The notes under the pieces are model-generated. The model saw nothing but the letters and a program-made list of their open reading frames with translations. It was not told where the DNA came from and did not search any database. A stretch of DNA of 5,674 bases from Cyanobacteria bacterium UBA8156 (GTDB taxonomy: Bacteria; Cyanobacteriota; Cyanobacteriia; Pseudanabaenales; Pseudanabaenaceae), in NCBI GenBank assembly GCA_003456125.1, contig DMPD01000299.1, positions 1-5,674 on the forward strand, given 5' to 3'. This document shows, piece by piece, positions 1 through 5,674 of this stretch (the stretch's first letter is position 1; every line of letters starts with the position of its first letter). The position numbers were made by a program, and so were the translations under genes.

Positions 1-7
1 GGAACGG

Positions 8-43
8 AAGAGGGGGGGCTTCACCAAGAGCCCCTCCTTTTTT
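8..43 (+). terminator. Rho-independent terminator of an upstream + strand gene
   Basis: A GC-rich inverted repeat is followed directly by a run of T. Bases 8-20 pair with 29-41 around an eight-base loop (21-28). The core pairs GGGGCT with AGCCCC and extends outward through one G-T, two G-C and further A-T or G-T pairs. Six T residues occupy 38-43, some of them within the weak lower stem. The opposite strand has no T-run after the hairpin, so it should act only on + strand transcription. The gene it ends lies before the window. It separates that gene from the WYL regulator downstream, which therefore probably has its own promoter. Confidence 0.8.
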
Positions 44-97
44 GTCGGGGAGCGCAGGAGGAGGGATGGGGTGTTTTACACTGGGGGGGCGGGCCAC

Positions 98-101
98 GGA
101 G
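98..101 (+). promoter_or_regulatory. Shine-Dalgarno GGAG that selects the GTG start at 109
   Basis: GGAG sits seven bases before the GTG at 109. It is the reason for choosing this non-ATG start. The protein reads straight into a basic N-terminal helix (residues 7-30). No ATG close by in the same frame has a comparable site. Confidence 0.55.
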
Positions 102-108
102 TCCAACG

Positions 109-1461
109 GTGACTTTGCCGAACAAATTGGGGTTGTTGCGGTGGCTAGCGCGGAGGTCTCTCAACAAGGCTCCCCATCGCGCGGCCCGGCTCTGGTATTT
201 GTTGCAGCGGTTGTACGGAGGCGATCGCCCCTGGTGTGAGGAGCTGCCCCAGTGGTGGACGTACCCCGAACTGCGCGATCGCCTGTTTGCGGAGGCCCAT
301 CCCAAGGGCGATGAGCTGACCGTTGAGGAAGTGCGGCATCGCTGTTTGGCTAGGGATTGTATTTGTCGGGTGGCCACGCGCCAAGTGTTGCAGTTGACTC
401 CTGCGGAAACCGTGGACTTGTTCGGGCAGATGGATATAGCGGCGGTGTTGGCAGCACCGGCCTTTGGCACGGTACACAATTCGGTGCGGCAGGATTTGAA
501 AATTTTGGTCGAGCGGGGTTGGCTGCACAAAGAGGGCGCCGCGTTTTCTTGTGTACCGGCGAGACGGTGGCCCCGGGTGGCGGGTGGCGAGGGGTTGGCC
601 GAGTGCCAGAGCCTGGTGCAGGCCCTCACCGTTCTTGCGTTTGTGTATCCGGAGGTGGAGCCGCTGCTGGCGACTGTGCCGGATGCGTCGGCATCGCGGG
701 TGTTTCTGCAGATGGATTTTGCTCTGAACGAATCAGAACAAGAGCGGGTGAACGATTATCAGAGCACTTTGGCGGAGGTGTGGCAGGGGGAAGGTCAGCC
801 GGTAACCTTTGCGTACAGCTTTGGCGAGAAAGGCCAGCCTCGGCGGGAGGTGAGGGCGGTGGTGTATCCGGTTTGTTTGCACTACGTGGTGCGGGCTCTG
901 TATTTGAGTGCCTATGGACGCGATCCCCGGGGCGACCTGGCTTGGCACAACTACCGACTGGATCGGATTTTGTCGAAGAACATTACCGTTTTAGCCTGGA
1001 GCGATCGCCGTGTCCCCAAGGAATTGCAGGAACTCCGGGCCCGGCAACAGCTGCCGACGGTGCCGCAGGTGCGGGAATCCCTCGCAGAGGCCTGGGGGTT
1101 TCGGTTTTATGCCCCCAAACGGTGGTTGTTGTTGCGGTTTCCATCGGAATTTGCCGAGCACTACGTGCGTCGTACCCAACGCCATCCGACGTTTCGGGAA
1201 ATTTCCTACGGCAAAATTGAGGCGGTGGCGACCCGGCATTTAGACCGAATGGAGCAGGAGCAATTGCGGGAATTGCTGCAGCGGCGATCGCCCCAGGATG
1301 TCTATTTTGAAGCATGGGTGCGGGAGGGGGATGTGAACATTGCCCAACGGATGCGGATGTGGCGACCCCAGGGCGAAGTCTTGACCCCGGGCGCGCTGCG
1401 GGCCCAAATGGGGCAGGAGGCCCGGCAGGAGTTAAATCTTTATGAAGTTGAGATGAAATAG
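109..1461 (+). CDS. WYL-domain regulator resembling the TIGR03985 CRISPR-associated family
   Basis: This 450-residue protein is probably a cytoplasmic transcriptional regulator. A winged-helix-like segment lies near residues 120-140 (SVRQDLKILVERGWL, the 'R-DL--L---GWL' pattern). A WYL domain covers about 235-290: it has ALYLSAY (263-269) where the family has WYL-A-Y, and ends in YRLDRI (282-287). The C-terminal part resembles the WYL C-terminal extension, with LLLRFPSEFAEHYV near 344-357 and a terminal 'W-P-GEVLTPGALR' stretch. Cysteines C79, C84 and C86 form a small cluster. No signal peptide or membrane segment is visible. From memory, the overall layout matches the cyanobacterial TIGR03985 'CRISPR-associated' proteins; Synechocystis Sll7009 is a WYL repressor of a type I-D locus. 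No cas gene or repeat array lies in this window, so a CRISPR role is inference. It starts at GTG with a GGAG site. cysK follows after 57 bases. The WYL assignment is more certain than the family name. Confidence 0.8.
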   Translation: MTLPNKLGLLRWLARRSLNKAPHRAARLWYLLQRLYGGDRPWCEELPQWWTYPELRDRLFAEAHPKGDELTVEEVRHRCLARDCICRVATRQVLQLTPAETVDLFGQMDIAAVLAAPAFGTVHNSVRQDLKILVERGWLHKEGAAFSCVPARRWPRVAGGEGLAECQSLVQALTVLAFVYPEVEPLLATVPDASASRVFLQMDFALNESEQERVNDYQSTLAEVWQGEGQPVTFAYSFGEKGQPRREVRAVVYPVCLHYVVRALYLSAYGRDPRGDLAWHNYRLDRILSKNITVLAWSDRRVPKELQELRARQQLPTVPQVRESLAEAWGFRFYAPKRWLLLRFPSEFAEHYVRRTQRHPTFREISYGKIEAVATRHLDRMEQEQLRELLQRRSPQDVYFEAWVREGDVNIAQRMRMWRPQGEVLTPGALRAQMGQEARQELNLYEVEMK

Positions 1462-1486
1462 CCCAAAATCCGACGGGAAATTGCGC

Positions 1487-1492
1487 TAATAT
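1487..1492 (+). promoter_or_regulatory. Possible -10 element upstream of cysK
   Basis: TAATAT lies 26 bases before the cysK start, in the 57-base gap after the WYL gene. It is one base from the TATAAT consensus. No good -35 hexamer is found 16-18 bases upstream, so an activator-dependent promoter or chance AT-richness are both possible. No Shine-Dalgarno sequence precedes the cysK ATG, which is common in cyanobacteria. The gap has no hairpin or riboswitch-like structure that I can see. Confidence 0.25.
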
Positions 1493-1518
1493 CAAGCCCT
1501 AGCCTACTCCGTCAAACC

Positions 1519-2481
1519 ATGCGCATTGCCCACAACATCACCGAATGCATTGGCCGCACGCCCCTGATTGCCCTGCAGCGCATTCCGGTGGCGGAGGGTT
1601 GCCATGCCCTCATTGTGCTGAAGCTGGAGAGCATGAACCCATCGGCTTCGGTCAAGGATCGGATCGGGTACGGCATGGTGCGGGGGGCCGAGGCCCGAGG
1701 GGAAATCCACCCCGACCGGACGGTACTGATTGAGCCGACTTCGGGGAATACGGGCATTGCCTTGGCGATGGTGGCGGCGGCTAAGGGCTATCGGCTAATT
1801 TTGACCATGCCCGACACCATGAGTTTGGAGCGGCGGGCGATGTTGCGGGCCTACGGGGCCACCTTGGAATTAACACCGGGCAAGGAGGGAATGCGGGGGG
1901 CGATCGCCCGGGCGGAAGAATTGGCGCAGACCGTACCGGGAGCCTTCATGCTGCAACAATTTCGCAACCCCGATAACCCCTTGATTCACCAAGAAACAAC
2001 GGCCCAGGAAATTTGGGAAGACACGGAAGGGAAGGTGGATTTCTTGGTGGCGGGGATCGGCACCGGCGGCACGTTGACGGGGGTAGCCTCGGTTCTCAAA
2101 GAAAAGAAGCCGTCGTTTCGGGCGATCGCCGTGGAGCCGGCGGCCAGTCCCGTATTGTCGGGGGGCAAACCCGGTGGCCACAAAATTCAGGGCATTGGGG
2201 CGGGATTTGTGCCCGATGTTCTGCAAACCGATTTGATTGATGAGGTGATGACGATTACCGATGAACAGGCGTTTGCCTACGGGCGACGGTTGGCGCGGGA
2301 GGAAGGGATTTTATCGGGAATTTCGTCGGGGGCGGCCCTAGCGGCGGCGATCGCGGTGGGTCAGCGTCCCGAAAACGCTGGCAAGTTGGTGGTGGTGATT
2401 CAGCCCAGTTTTGGCGAACGGTATCTCAGTACACCAATGTTTGGCGAATTGTTTGAAGAACCGGCTTTGCGTCTACGGTAG
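1519..2481 (+). CDS. cysK: Cysteine synthase (O-acetylserine sulfhydrylase)
   Basis: This PLP enzyme makes L-cysteine from O-acetyl-L-serine and sulfide, the last step of sulfate assimilation, in the cytoplasm. The 320-residue length is normal for the family. The PLP Schiff-base lysine is K46 in NPSASVKDR. The substrate loop PTSGNTG is at 73-79. [10 protein letters not shown] (97-106) is a family hallmark. The PLP-phosphate loop GTGGT is at 181-185, IQGIGAGF is the conserved substrate-side segment, and GISSGAA near the C-terminus contacts the cofactor ring. All key residues are intact. The start gives the usual cyanobacterial opening MRIA-NITE-IGRTPL. It lies 57 bases after the WYL gene and 64 before the kinase gene, all in one direction. 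CysM is the main alternative, but the N-terminus and the [13 protein letters not shown] segments favour CysK. A regulatory link with the neighbouring cysteine-rich kinase is only suggested by position. Confidence 0.95.
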   Translation: MRIAHNITECIGRTPLIALQRIPVAEGCHALIVLKLESMNPSASVKDRIGYGMVRGAEARGEIHPDRTVLIEPTSGNTGIALAMVAAAKGYRLILTMPDTMSLERRAMLRAYGATLELTPGKEGMRGAIARAEELAQTVPGAFMLQQFRNPDNPLIHQETTAQEIWEDTEGKVDFLVAGIGTGGTLTGVASVLKEKKPSFRAIAVEPAASPVLSGGKPGGHKIQGIGAGFVPDVLQTDLIDEVMTITDEQAFAYGRRLAREEGILSGISSGAALAAAIAVGQRPENAGKLVVVIQPSFGERYLSTPMFGELFEEPALRLR

Positions 2482-2545
2482 GAGAATTGCGGGCGATTCG
2501 GAAAGATTTGGTAGAAAATAAGAAATACCGAGACGGCTACGCCCC

Positions 2546-4753
2546 ATGAGCTATTGCCTGAACCCTGATTGCGATCGCCCGCAAAATATCGAGAAAGCGA
2601 CAACTTGTGCCAATTGCGGTTCACCGTTGGTGCTGCGGGGCCGTTACCGGGCGGTAAAGGTGCTGGGACAGGGGGGATTTGGCAAAACCTTCCGGGCGAT
2701 CGACGAAGACCGGCTAGGGGCCACCTGCGTGATCAAACAGTTTTTGCCCCAGTTGACGGGCACCGAAGCCATCAACAAAGCGGTGGAATTGTTCAACCAA
2801 GAGGCGGTTCGACTTTACGAGTTGGGGGAGCATTCGCAAATCCCAACCTTGATGGCCTATTTCACCCAAGACCATCGTCAGTACTTGGTGCAGGAATTTA
2901 TTGCCGGCAAAACCCTGTTGCAGGAATTGGAGGGGGGCGGACCCTTTGCCGAGGCCAAAATTTGGAAGGTATTGACAGACATTTTGCCCGTGTTGCAATT
3001 TGTCCACGAGCGCCACGTGATTCATCGGGATGTCAAGCCGGAAAACATCATCCGTCGCCAGAGCGATGGCTTGCCCGTGCTGATTGATTTCGGCGTGGCC
3101 AAACTGCTGCAATCGGTGACATCGCCCCAGGTAGGGGGCACCACCATCGGCTCGCCGGGGTACATGGCCATGGAGTTGCTGACCGAAGGTAAGGTCTATC
3201 CCGCCAGCGATTTGTATGGATTGGGCACCACGGTGTTTCATCTGCTGACGGGGACATCGCCCCACCGGGTGTTCATCAAATACGGGTTTAGTTGGCTGCC
3301 CCAATGGCAAAAGTTTTTGCGGGCTCCCATCAGCGATACCCTGATTTACGTGATGAACAAACTGCTGAAGGAAGAGGTAGGCGATCGCTACAGCAGTGCT
3401 GAGGAAGTGTTGCGGGACATCGATCGGTTGCACCGGACTCCCCTGCCTCAGTCCGTGGGGGTGTCCGACGAAGAGTTTATCGAATCGTTTTTGCAAGAAG
3501 TGCGGGTGGAAGCGCCGGTGGCGGTAGCCGAAGTCGCGGTAGCGGGTGGCGAAGACGATAACCTGGATGAGATTTTGGCCGATTTTCGCTCCCCCGAGAC
3601 ACCGCCTCTGTCCACACAGCTTGACGACGAAAAGTTGTTGAGTTCGCTGCTGGAAGACATTGGCACGCAGATGCGTGGAGAACTGGTCAACAACGAGAGC
3701 ACCGTCCTCGAAGAAGTAGATTTGACGACCCTGCCGCCTTTGGGGGGAAGCACAGAAACGTGGCAGGCGGTGGCGGCCTTTGAAACCCATTCCACGGGGA
3801 TTTCGTATTTGGCGGTGGTGCCGGACAGCGACTTGGTGTTGACGGCCGGGGTGCGTAGCACGGTGAAGATGTGGAATACCGCGACCGGCAGTCTGGTGCG
3901 CTCATTGGTGTTGCCCAATACTTGCGGTACGTGCGGGGGCACCGGTCAGGTACAGCGTTCGGTGCGAGTGTTGCTGATGGATACGCTCCAGAAAAGTACC
4001 TGTCCCGACTGTGCCGGTTTTGGCGAGAGTGGGCCCAACGGGATGCGGTTTCGCAGCGCCACCTACTTGCCGAGTCCCCACACGGTGGCCCTGGGTGCAC
4101 CGAAAGGTATCCATCTCTACGATTGCGAGAGCGGCCGCCATCGGGGCCTGCTGGAAGAAGAAGCCGGCGATCGCGCCGTATTGGTGGGCGATCCCAGCGG
4201 GCGGTGGTTGGCGGGGAGCGGTGAGCACCGGATGGTGCGGGTGTGGTCGGTGGAGCGCATGAAGCTGGGGTGGCAGTTGGCGGGCCACCAGGGCAAAATT
4301 TTGGGCATGGTATTCACGCCCGATGGGCAGGGAGTGTTTAGCGGCAGCGCCGACAAAACCATCAAACTGTGGGATCTGCGCAAAGGCAAGCTGGTCCGAA
4401 CTTTGGTGGGCCACAGCAAGGCGGTAGGAGCGTTGACCCTCAGCGACGATCGCCTGGCTTCGGGGAGTTTTGATACCGGCATCAAACTGTGGCATTGGCC
4501 CACCGGCCGACTGCTGCGTACGTTGGTTGGCCATGGGAGCGAAGTGACGGCGTTGGCGTTTGGGGCGGGGGTCTTGGCCAGCGGCGACAGCCAAGGCAAA
4601 ATCTATCTGTGGCATTTGCGCACCGGTCAGCTCCTGGCGGGGTTGGAAGGCCACAGCGATCGCATTACCGGGTTGGCGTTTGGCGATGGGGGACGCTGCC
4701 TGTTCAGCGGCAGCTTGGATCGGTTTGTACGGGTGTGGCGACCGGTGGCGTAA
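2546..4753 (+). CDS. Ser/Thr protein kinase: 4-Cys prefix, Hanks kinase, WD40 propeller with inserted CxxCxGxG pair
   Basis: This 735-residue protein is likely an active cytosolic signalling kinase. The N-terminus has four cysteines, C4, C9, C21 and C24, the 'MSYC-NP-C' prefix of a cyanobacterial kinase group. The kinase domain (about 34-295) has the glycine loop GQGGFG (41-46), ATP lysine K64 (VIK), helix-C glutamate E86, catalytic loop HRDVKPEN (160-167, D162), DFG D181, AME (208-210) in place of APE, and SDLYGLG (221-227). An acidic, probably disordered linker spans about 305-400. Seven WD40 blades follow, ending at W443, Y525, W567, W609, W649, W689 and W731. Two DnaJ-like CxxCxGxG motifs (C460/C463 and C486/C489) lie between blades 1 and 2. 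There is no transmembrane segment. In Synechocystis SpkB, a similar N-terminal Cys motif is reported to be redox-sensitive; applying this here is inference. No Shine-Dalgarno is seen, and the start is fixed by the conserved MSYC. The stop abuts the ispF ATG. Substrates are unknown. Confidence 0.93.
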   Translation: MSYCLNPDCDRPQNIEKATTCANCGSPLVLRGRYRAVKVLGQGGFGKTFRAIDEDRLGATCVIKQFLPQLTGTEAINKAVELFNQEAVRLYELGEHSQIPTLMAYFTQDHRQYLVQEFIAGKTLLQELEGGGPFAEAKIWKVLTDILPVLQFVHERHVIHRDVKPENIIRRQSDGLPVLIDFGVAKLLQSVTSPQVGGTTIGSPGYMAMELLTEGKVYPASDLYGLGTTVFHLLTGTSPHRVFIKYGFSWLPQWQKFLRAPISDTLIYVMNKLLKEEVGDRYSSAEEVLRDIDRLHRTPLPQSVGVSDEEFIESFLQEVRVEAPVAVAEVAVAGGEDDNLDEILADFRSPETPPLSTQLDDEKLLSSLLEDIGTQMRGELVNNESTVLEEVDLTTLPPLGGSTETWQAVAAFETHSTGISYLAVVPDSDLVLTAGVRSTVKMWNTATGSLVRSLVLPNTCGTCGGTGQVQRSVRVLLMDTLQKSTCPDCAGFGESGPNGMRFRSATYLPSPHTVALGAPKGIHLYDCESGRHRGLLEEEAGDRAVLVGDPSGRWLAGSGEHRMVRVWSVERMKLGWQLAGHQGKILGMVFTPDGQGVFSGSADKTIKLWDLRKGKLVRTLVGHSKAVGALTLSDDRLASGSFDTGIKLWHWPTGRLLRTLVGHGSEVTALAFGAGVLASGDSQGKIYLWHLRTGQLLAGLEGHSDRITGLAFGDGGRCLFSGSLDRFVRVWRPVA
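3761..4738 (+). repeat. Seven WD40 repeats within the kinase gene
   Basis: The blade-ending 'W/Y-D-like' residues are 443, 525, 567, 609, 649, 689 and 731. The last five intervals are 42, 42, 40, 40 and 42 residues, regular WD40 spacing. GH dipeptides start the later blades (for example LVGH before blades 5 and 6). At DNA level blades 4 and 5 share the exact string ATCAAACTGTGG (4361 and 4481). Seven blades make a complete propeller, normally a protein-docking platform. The 82-residue first interval is explained by the zinc-finger-like insertion. Confidence 0.88.
3923..4024 (+). other. DnaJ-type CxxCxGxG pair inserted in the WD40 propeller
   Basis: Residues 460-467 read CGTCGGTG and residues 486-493 read CPDCAGFG. 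These are two CxxCxGxG-type motifs of the kind that occurs four times in the DnaJ zinc-binding domain. In DnaJ two such motifs together bind one zinc ion, so this half-domain could hold one zinc or form reversible disulfides. It sits between blades 1 and 2, where the spacing between blade ends doubles from about 41 to 82 residues. It is therefore an added module, not a decayed blade. Zinc binding itself is inferred. Confidence 0.8.
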
Positions 4754-5236
4754 ATGGAAATTCGGATTGGCCAGGGATACGACATTCACCGCTTGGTGCC
4801 GAAACGGCCGTTGATTTTGGGCGGGGTGGCCATTCCCCACGACAAAGGGTTGCTGGGCCACAGCGATGCCGATGCCCTCTGCCATGCGATCGCCGATGCG
4901 TTGTTGGGGGCGTTGGCGTTGGGGGACATCGGTCATTTCTTTCCGCCGGAAGACCCCCAGTGGGACGGAGCCGATAGCACCCAGTTGTTGGCGGCCACCC
5001 TGCAACAGGTGCGATCGCGGGGCTGGGAACTCGTCAATACCGACAGCTCGATCGTGGCGGAACGTCCCAAGTTGCGACCCCATATTTTGCCCATGCGCAC
5101 CCGTTTGGCCGAAGTCTTGGCGGTGCCCCTGGATCGAGTCAGCATCAAGGCCCGCACCAACGAAGGTTTGGATGCGGTGGGGCAGCAAGCGGCAATCGCT
5201 GTGCACAGCGTGGTCTTGCTGCAACGGGAGACATAG
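4754..5236 (+). CDS. ispF: 2-C-methyl-D-erythritol 2,4-cyclodiphosphate synthase
   Basis: This enzyme of the MEP isoprenoid pathway cyclises CDP-methylerythritol 2-phosphate to MEcPP, releasing CMP, which in cyanobacteria feeds carotenoid, chlorophyll-phytol and quinone synthesis. The 160-residue length is normal for this homotrimer. Metal ligands D10, H12 (GYDIH) and H44 are present, as are the H36-S37 loop (GHSDAD), D58 in GDIGHFFP, and the C-terminal KARTNE with T135 and E137. The odd point is the segment after it: 143-149 reads GQQAAIA where relatives have GRxEGIA. Compared with E. coli as I recall it, R142 and E144 are replaced by Q144 and A146. These residues line the central cavity of the trimer, not the active site, so catalysis should be kept. 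The ATG follows the kinase stop with no gap, and no Shine-Dalgarno is obvious, which suggests translation coupled to the kinase gene. No terminator follows before the tRNA. Confidence 0.95.
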   Translation: MEIRIGQGYDIHRLVPKRPLILGGVAIPHDKGLLGHSDADALCHAIADALLGALALGDIGHFFPPEDPQWDGADSTQLLAATLQQVRSRGWELVNTDSSIVAERPKLRPHILPMRTRLAEVLAVPLDRVSIKARTNEGLDAVGQQAAIAVHSVVLLQRET

Positions 5237-5244
5237 GCTATACT
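5216..5244 (+). promoter_or_regulatory. Sigma70-type promoter of tRNA-Thr
   Basis: TTGCTG (5216-5221) and TATACT (5239-5244) are separated by exactly 17 bases. The -10 matches five of six consensus positions and the -35 has the key TTG. Transcription would begin near 5251, giving a 5' leader of about 16 bases before the tRNA. The -35 lies inside the last codons of ispF and the -10 starts three bases after its stop. The tRNA could thus be transcribed independently, with read-through from ispF as an extra source. Confidence 0.6.
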
Positions 5245-5266
5245 TTATAACCGCCAGCAAAATGGC

Positions 5267-5338
5267 GCCGATGTAGCACAGTGGTAGTGCAGCCGATTCG
5301 TAATCGGCAGGTCACGAGTTCAAATCTCGTCATCGGCT
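5267..5338 (+). tRNA. tRNA-Thr (anticodon CGT)
   Basis: A full 72-base cloverleaf is visible. The acceptor stem GCCGATG/CATCGGC is seven perfect pairs, the D stem GCAC/GTGC four, the anticodon stem GCCGA/TCGGC five and the T stem ACGAG/CTCGT five, with the T loop TTCAAAT. The seven-base anticodon loop TTCGTAA puts CGT at 5299-5301, which reads the threonine codon ACG. The discriminator base is T (5338) and CCA is not encoded, so CCA must be added enzymatically. There is no intron. ACG is also readable by a Thr tRNA with a UGT anticodon, so this is probably a supplementary isoacceptor that helps decode ACG in a GC-rich genome. Confidence 0.96.
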
Positions 5339-5674
5339 TCAGCAGACTTCCTTTCCGTTTTGGGAGGGCGACAGGGGGTAAGGCAAGCCGCTCAATCTCC
5401 ACAACCAGAAAGACGGCCGCCAAGCCATGGATGATTTGGGCAAGCCGGGGGCGTCTTGGTGGATAGGCTGGGGGAAGGACGTACCAACCAAGGGGACGAC
5501 GTGGAGCCCTCCCGGCTTTGGCGAGCTCAAAAACAAACCCATGTTGCCAAGTCAGACCTACGGCAATGGCGTTGTTATGATTGCAAAGGCAGTCCTTCTT
5601 TCTTCTCAACCAGGAATTAACCCAACTTGTGCAACCTGCTTAAATTTCTCGTTTGTTATAGTCATTTTAATTAA
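5339..5674. other. Intergenic region after tRNA-Thr without a recognisable gene
   Basis: I see no convincing gene in these 336 bases. An open + frame begins at ATG 5427 and runs to the window end (82 codons). It has no ribosome site and no similarity I recognise, and it could be chance or the start of a gene beyond the window. Composition changes within the region: the first half is GC-rich, while the last 154 bases are about 40% GC. HIP1 sites are absent. A short inverted repeat CTTGGT/ACCAAG (5455-5460 and 5487-5492) and a weak one AAGACG/CGTCTT (5410-5415 and 5451-5456) could form hairpins, but neither is followed by a T-run. TATAGT at 5657-5662 is a possible -10 without a clear -35. A small RNA, a decayed gene or a promoter region for a downstream gene are all possible. 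Confidence 0.5.

Larger units (their letters stand above)
221..5018. repeat. HIP1 palindromes (GCGATCGC), 13 copies
   Basis: Perfect copies begin at 221, 275, 1001, 1284, 1900, 2122, 2347, 2571, 3381, 4167, 4656, 4886 and 5011. All lie inside protein genes. HIP1 is the highly iterated palindrome of many cyanobacterial genomes, and this density (about one per 440 bases) is the best taxonomic evidence here. Its presence in all four protein genes argues that they are long-term residents and not recent imports. No copy lies in the terminal 650 bases. Confidence 0.9.

Noticed and set aside
42..239. Small plus-strand frame beginning in the terminator T-run
   Set aside because: It overlaps the regulator start, has no ribosome site and encodes low-complexity glycine-rich sequence.
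357..1220. Plus-strand frame of 287 residues overlapping the WYL gene
   Set aside because: Glycine-rich out-of-frame translation; the WYL frame carries recognisable motifs over the same bases.
1462..1518. Riboswitch or attenuator before cysK
   Set aside because: The 57-base gap is too short for known sulfur riboswitches and shows no stable hairpin.
2714..3790. Minus-strand open frame of 358 residues opposite the kinase domain
   Set aside because: Antisense shadow of a clearly conserved kinase domain; no family features.
3902..5260. Long minus-strand open frame of 452 residues
   Set aside because: It lies opposite the kinase and ispF, is rich in Q, H, R and P as expected from antisense of GC-rich codons, and shows no domain.
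5339..5372. Terminator after tRNA-Thr (CTTCC near GGGAG)
   Set aside because: The stem is short with G-T pairs and no T-run follows.
5281..5466. Plus-strand frame starting inside the tRNA (VVQPIRNRQVTSSNLVIG)
   Set aside because: It is the sense translation of the tRNA-Thr sequence and not a protein gene.
5238..5609. Minus-strand 123-residue frame containing MTRFELVTCRLRIGC
   Set aside because: That peptide is the well-known false translation of the antisense of a tRNA gene; the frame overlaps the tRNA and has no other support.
1..5674. CRISPR array, suspected because of the CRISPR-type regulator
   Set aside because: No direct repeats of about 28-37 bases with regular spacers were seen; the only regular repeats are WD40 blades.
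5339..5674. Known small RNA such as 4.5S, tmRNA, 6S or a Yfr RNA
   Set aside because: None of the signature motifs I know for these RNAs could be found on either strand.

Overview
The window looks like chromosomal DNA from a cyanobacterium. The perfect cyanobacterial HIP1 palindrome GCGATCGC occurs 13 times between 221 and 5018. The gene content also fits: a WYL regulator resembling a cyanobacterial CRISPR-associated family, a four-cysteine-prefixed Ser/Thr kinase, and a cysteine synthase and an IspF of cyanobacterial type. The coding part is GC-rich (roughly 60% by eye). I cannot name the genus.

All recognisable genes are on the + strand. A rho-independent terminator (8-43) closes a gene lying before the window. 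A GTG-started WYL-domain regulator follows (109-1461), then cysK (1519-2481), a large kinase with a WD40 propeller (2546-4753), ispF (4754-5236) and tRNA-Thr(CGT) (5267-5338). Gaps are 57, 64, 0 and 30 bases. I see no terminator between 109 and 5236, so the four protein genes could be partly co-transcribed. The kinase stop and the ispF start abut exactly (TAAATG), which makes coupling of those two likely. The tRNA has its own sigma70-type promoter overlapping the end of ispF. After the tRNA, 336 bases carry no convincing gene, have no HIP1 site and fall to about 40% GC near the end.

The most unusual item is the kinase. It has an N-terminal four-cysteine module, a complete Hanks-type kinase domain, an acidic linker and a seven-bladed WD40 propeller. 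A pair of DnaJ-type CxxCxGxG motifs is inserted between blades 1 and 2. Two four-cysteine modules on one kinase, beside a cysteine-biosynthesis gene and directly upstream of an isoprenoid-pathway gene, suggest thiol or metal sensing; this is inference. Other points worth checking are the CRISPR-type WYL regulator with no cas gene or array in view, and an IspF that has lost the usual GRxEGIA motif of the trimer core. I found no CRISPR array, insertion sequence or clear riboswitch.
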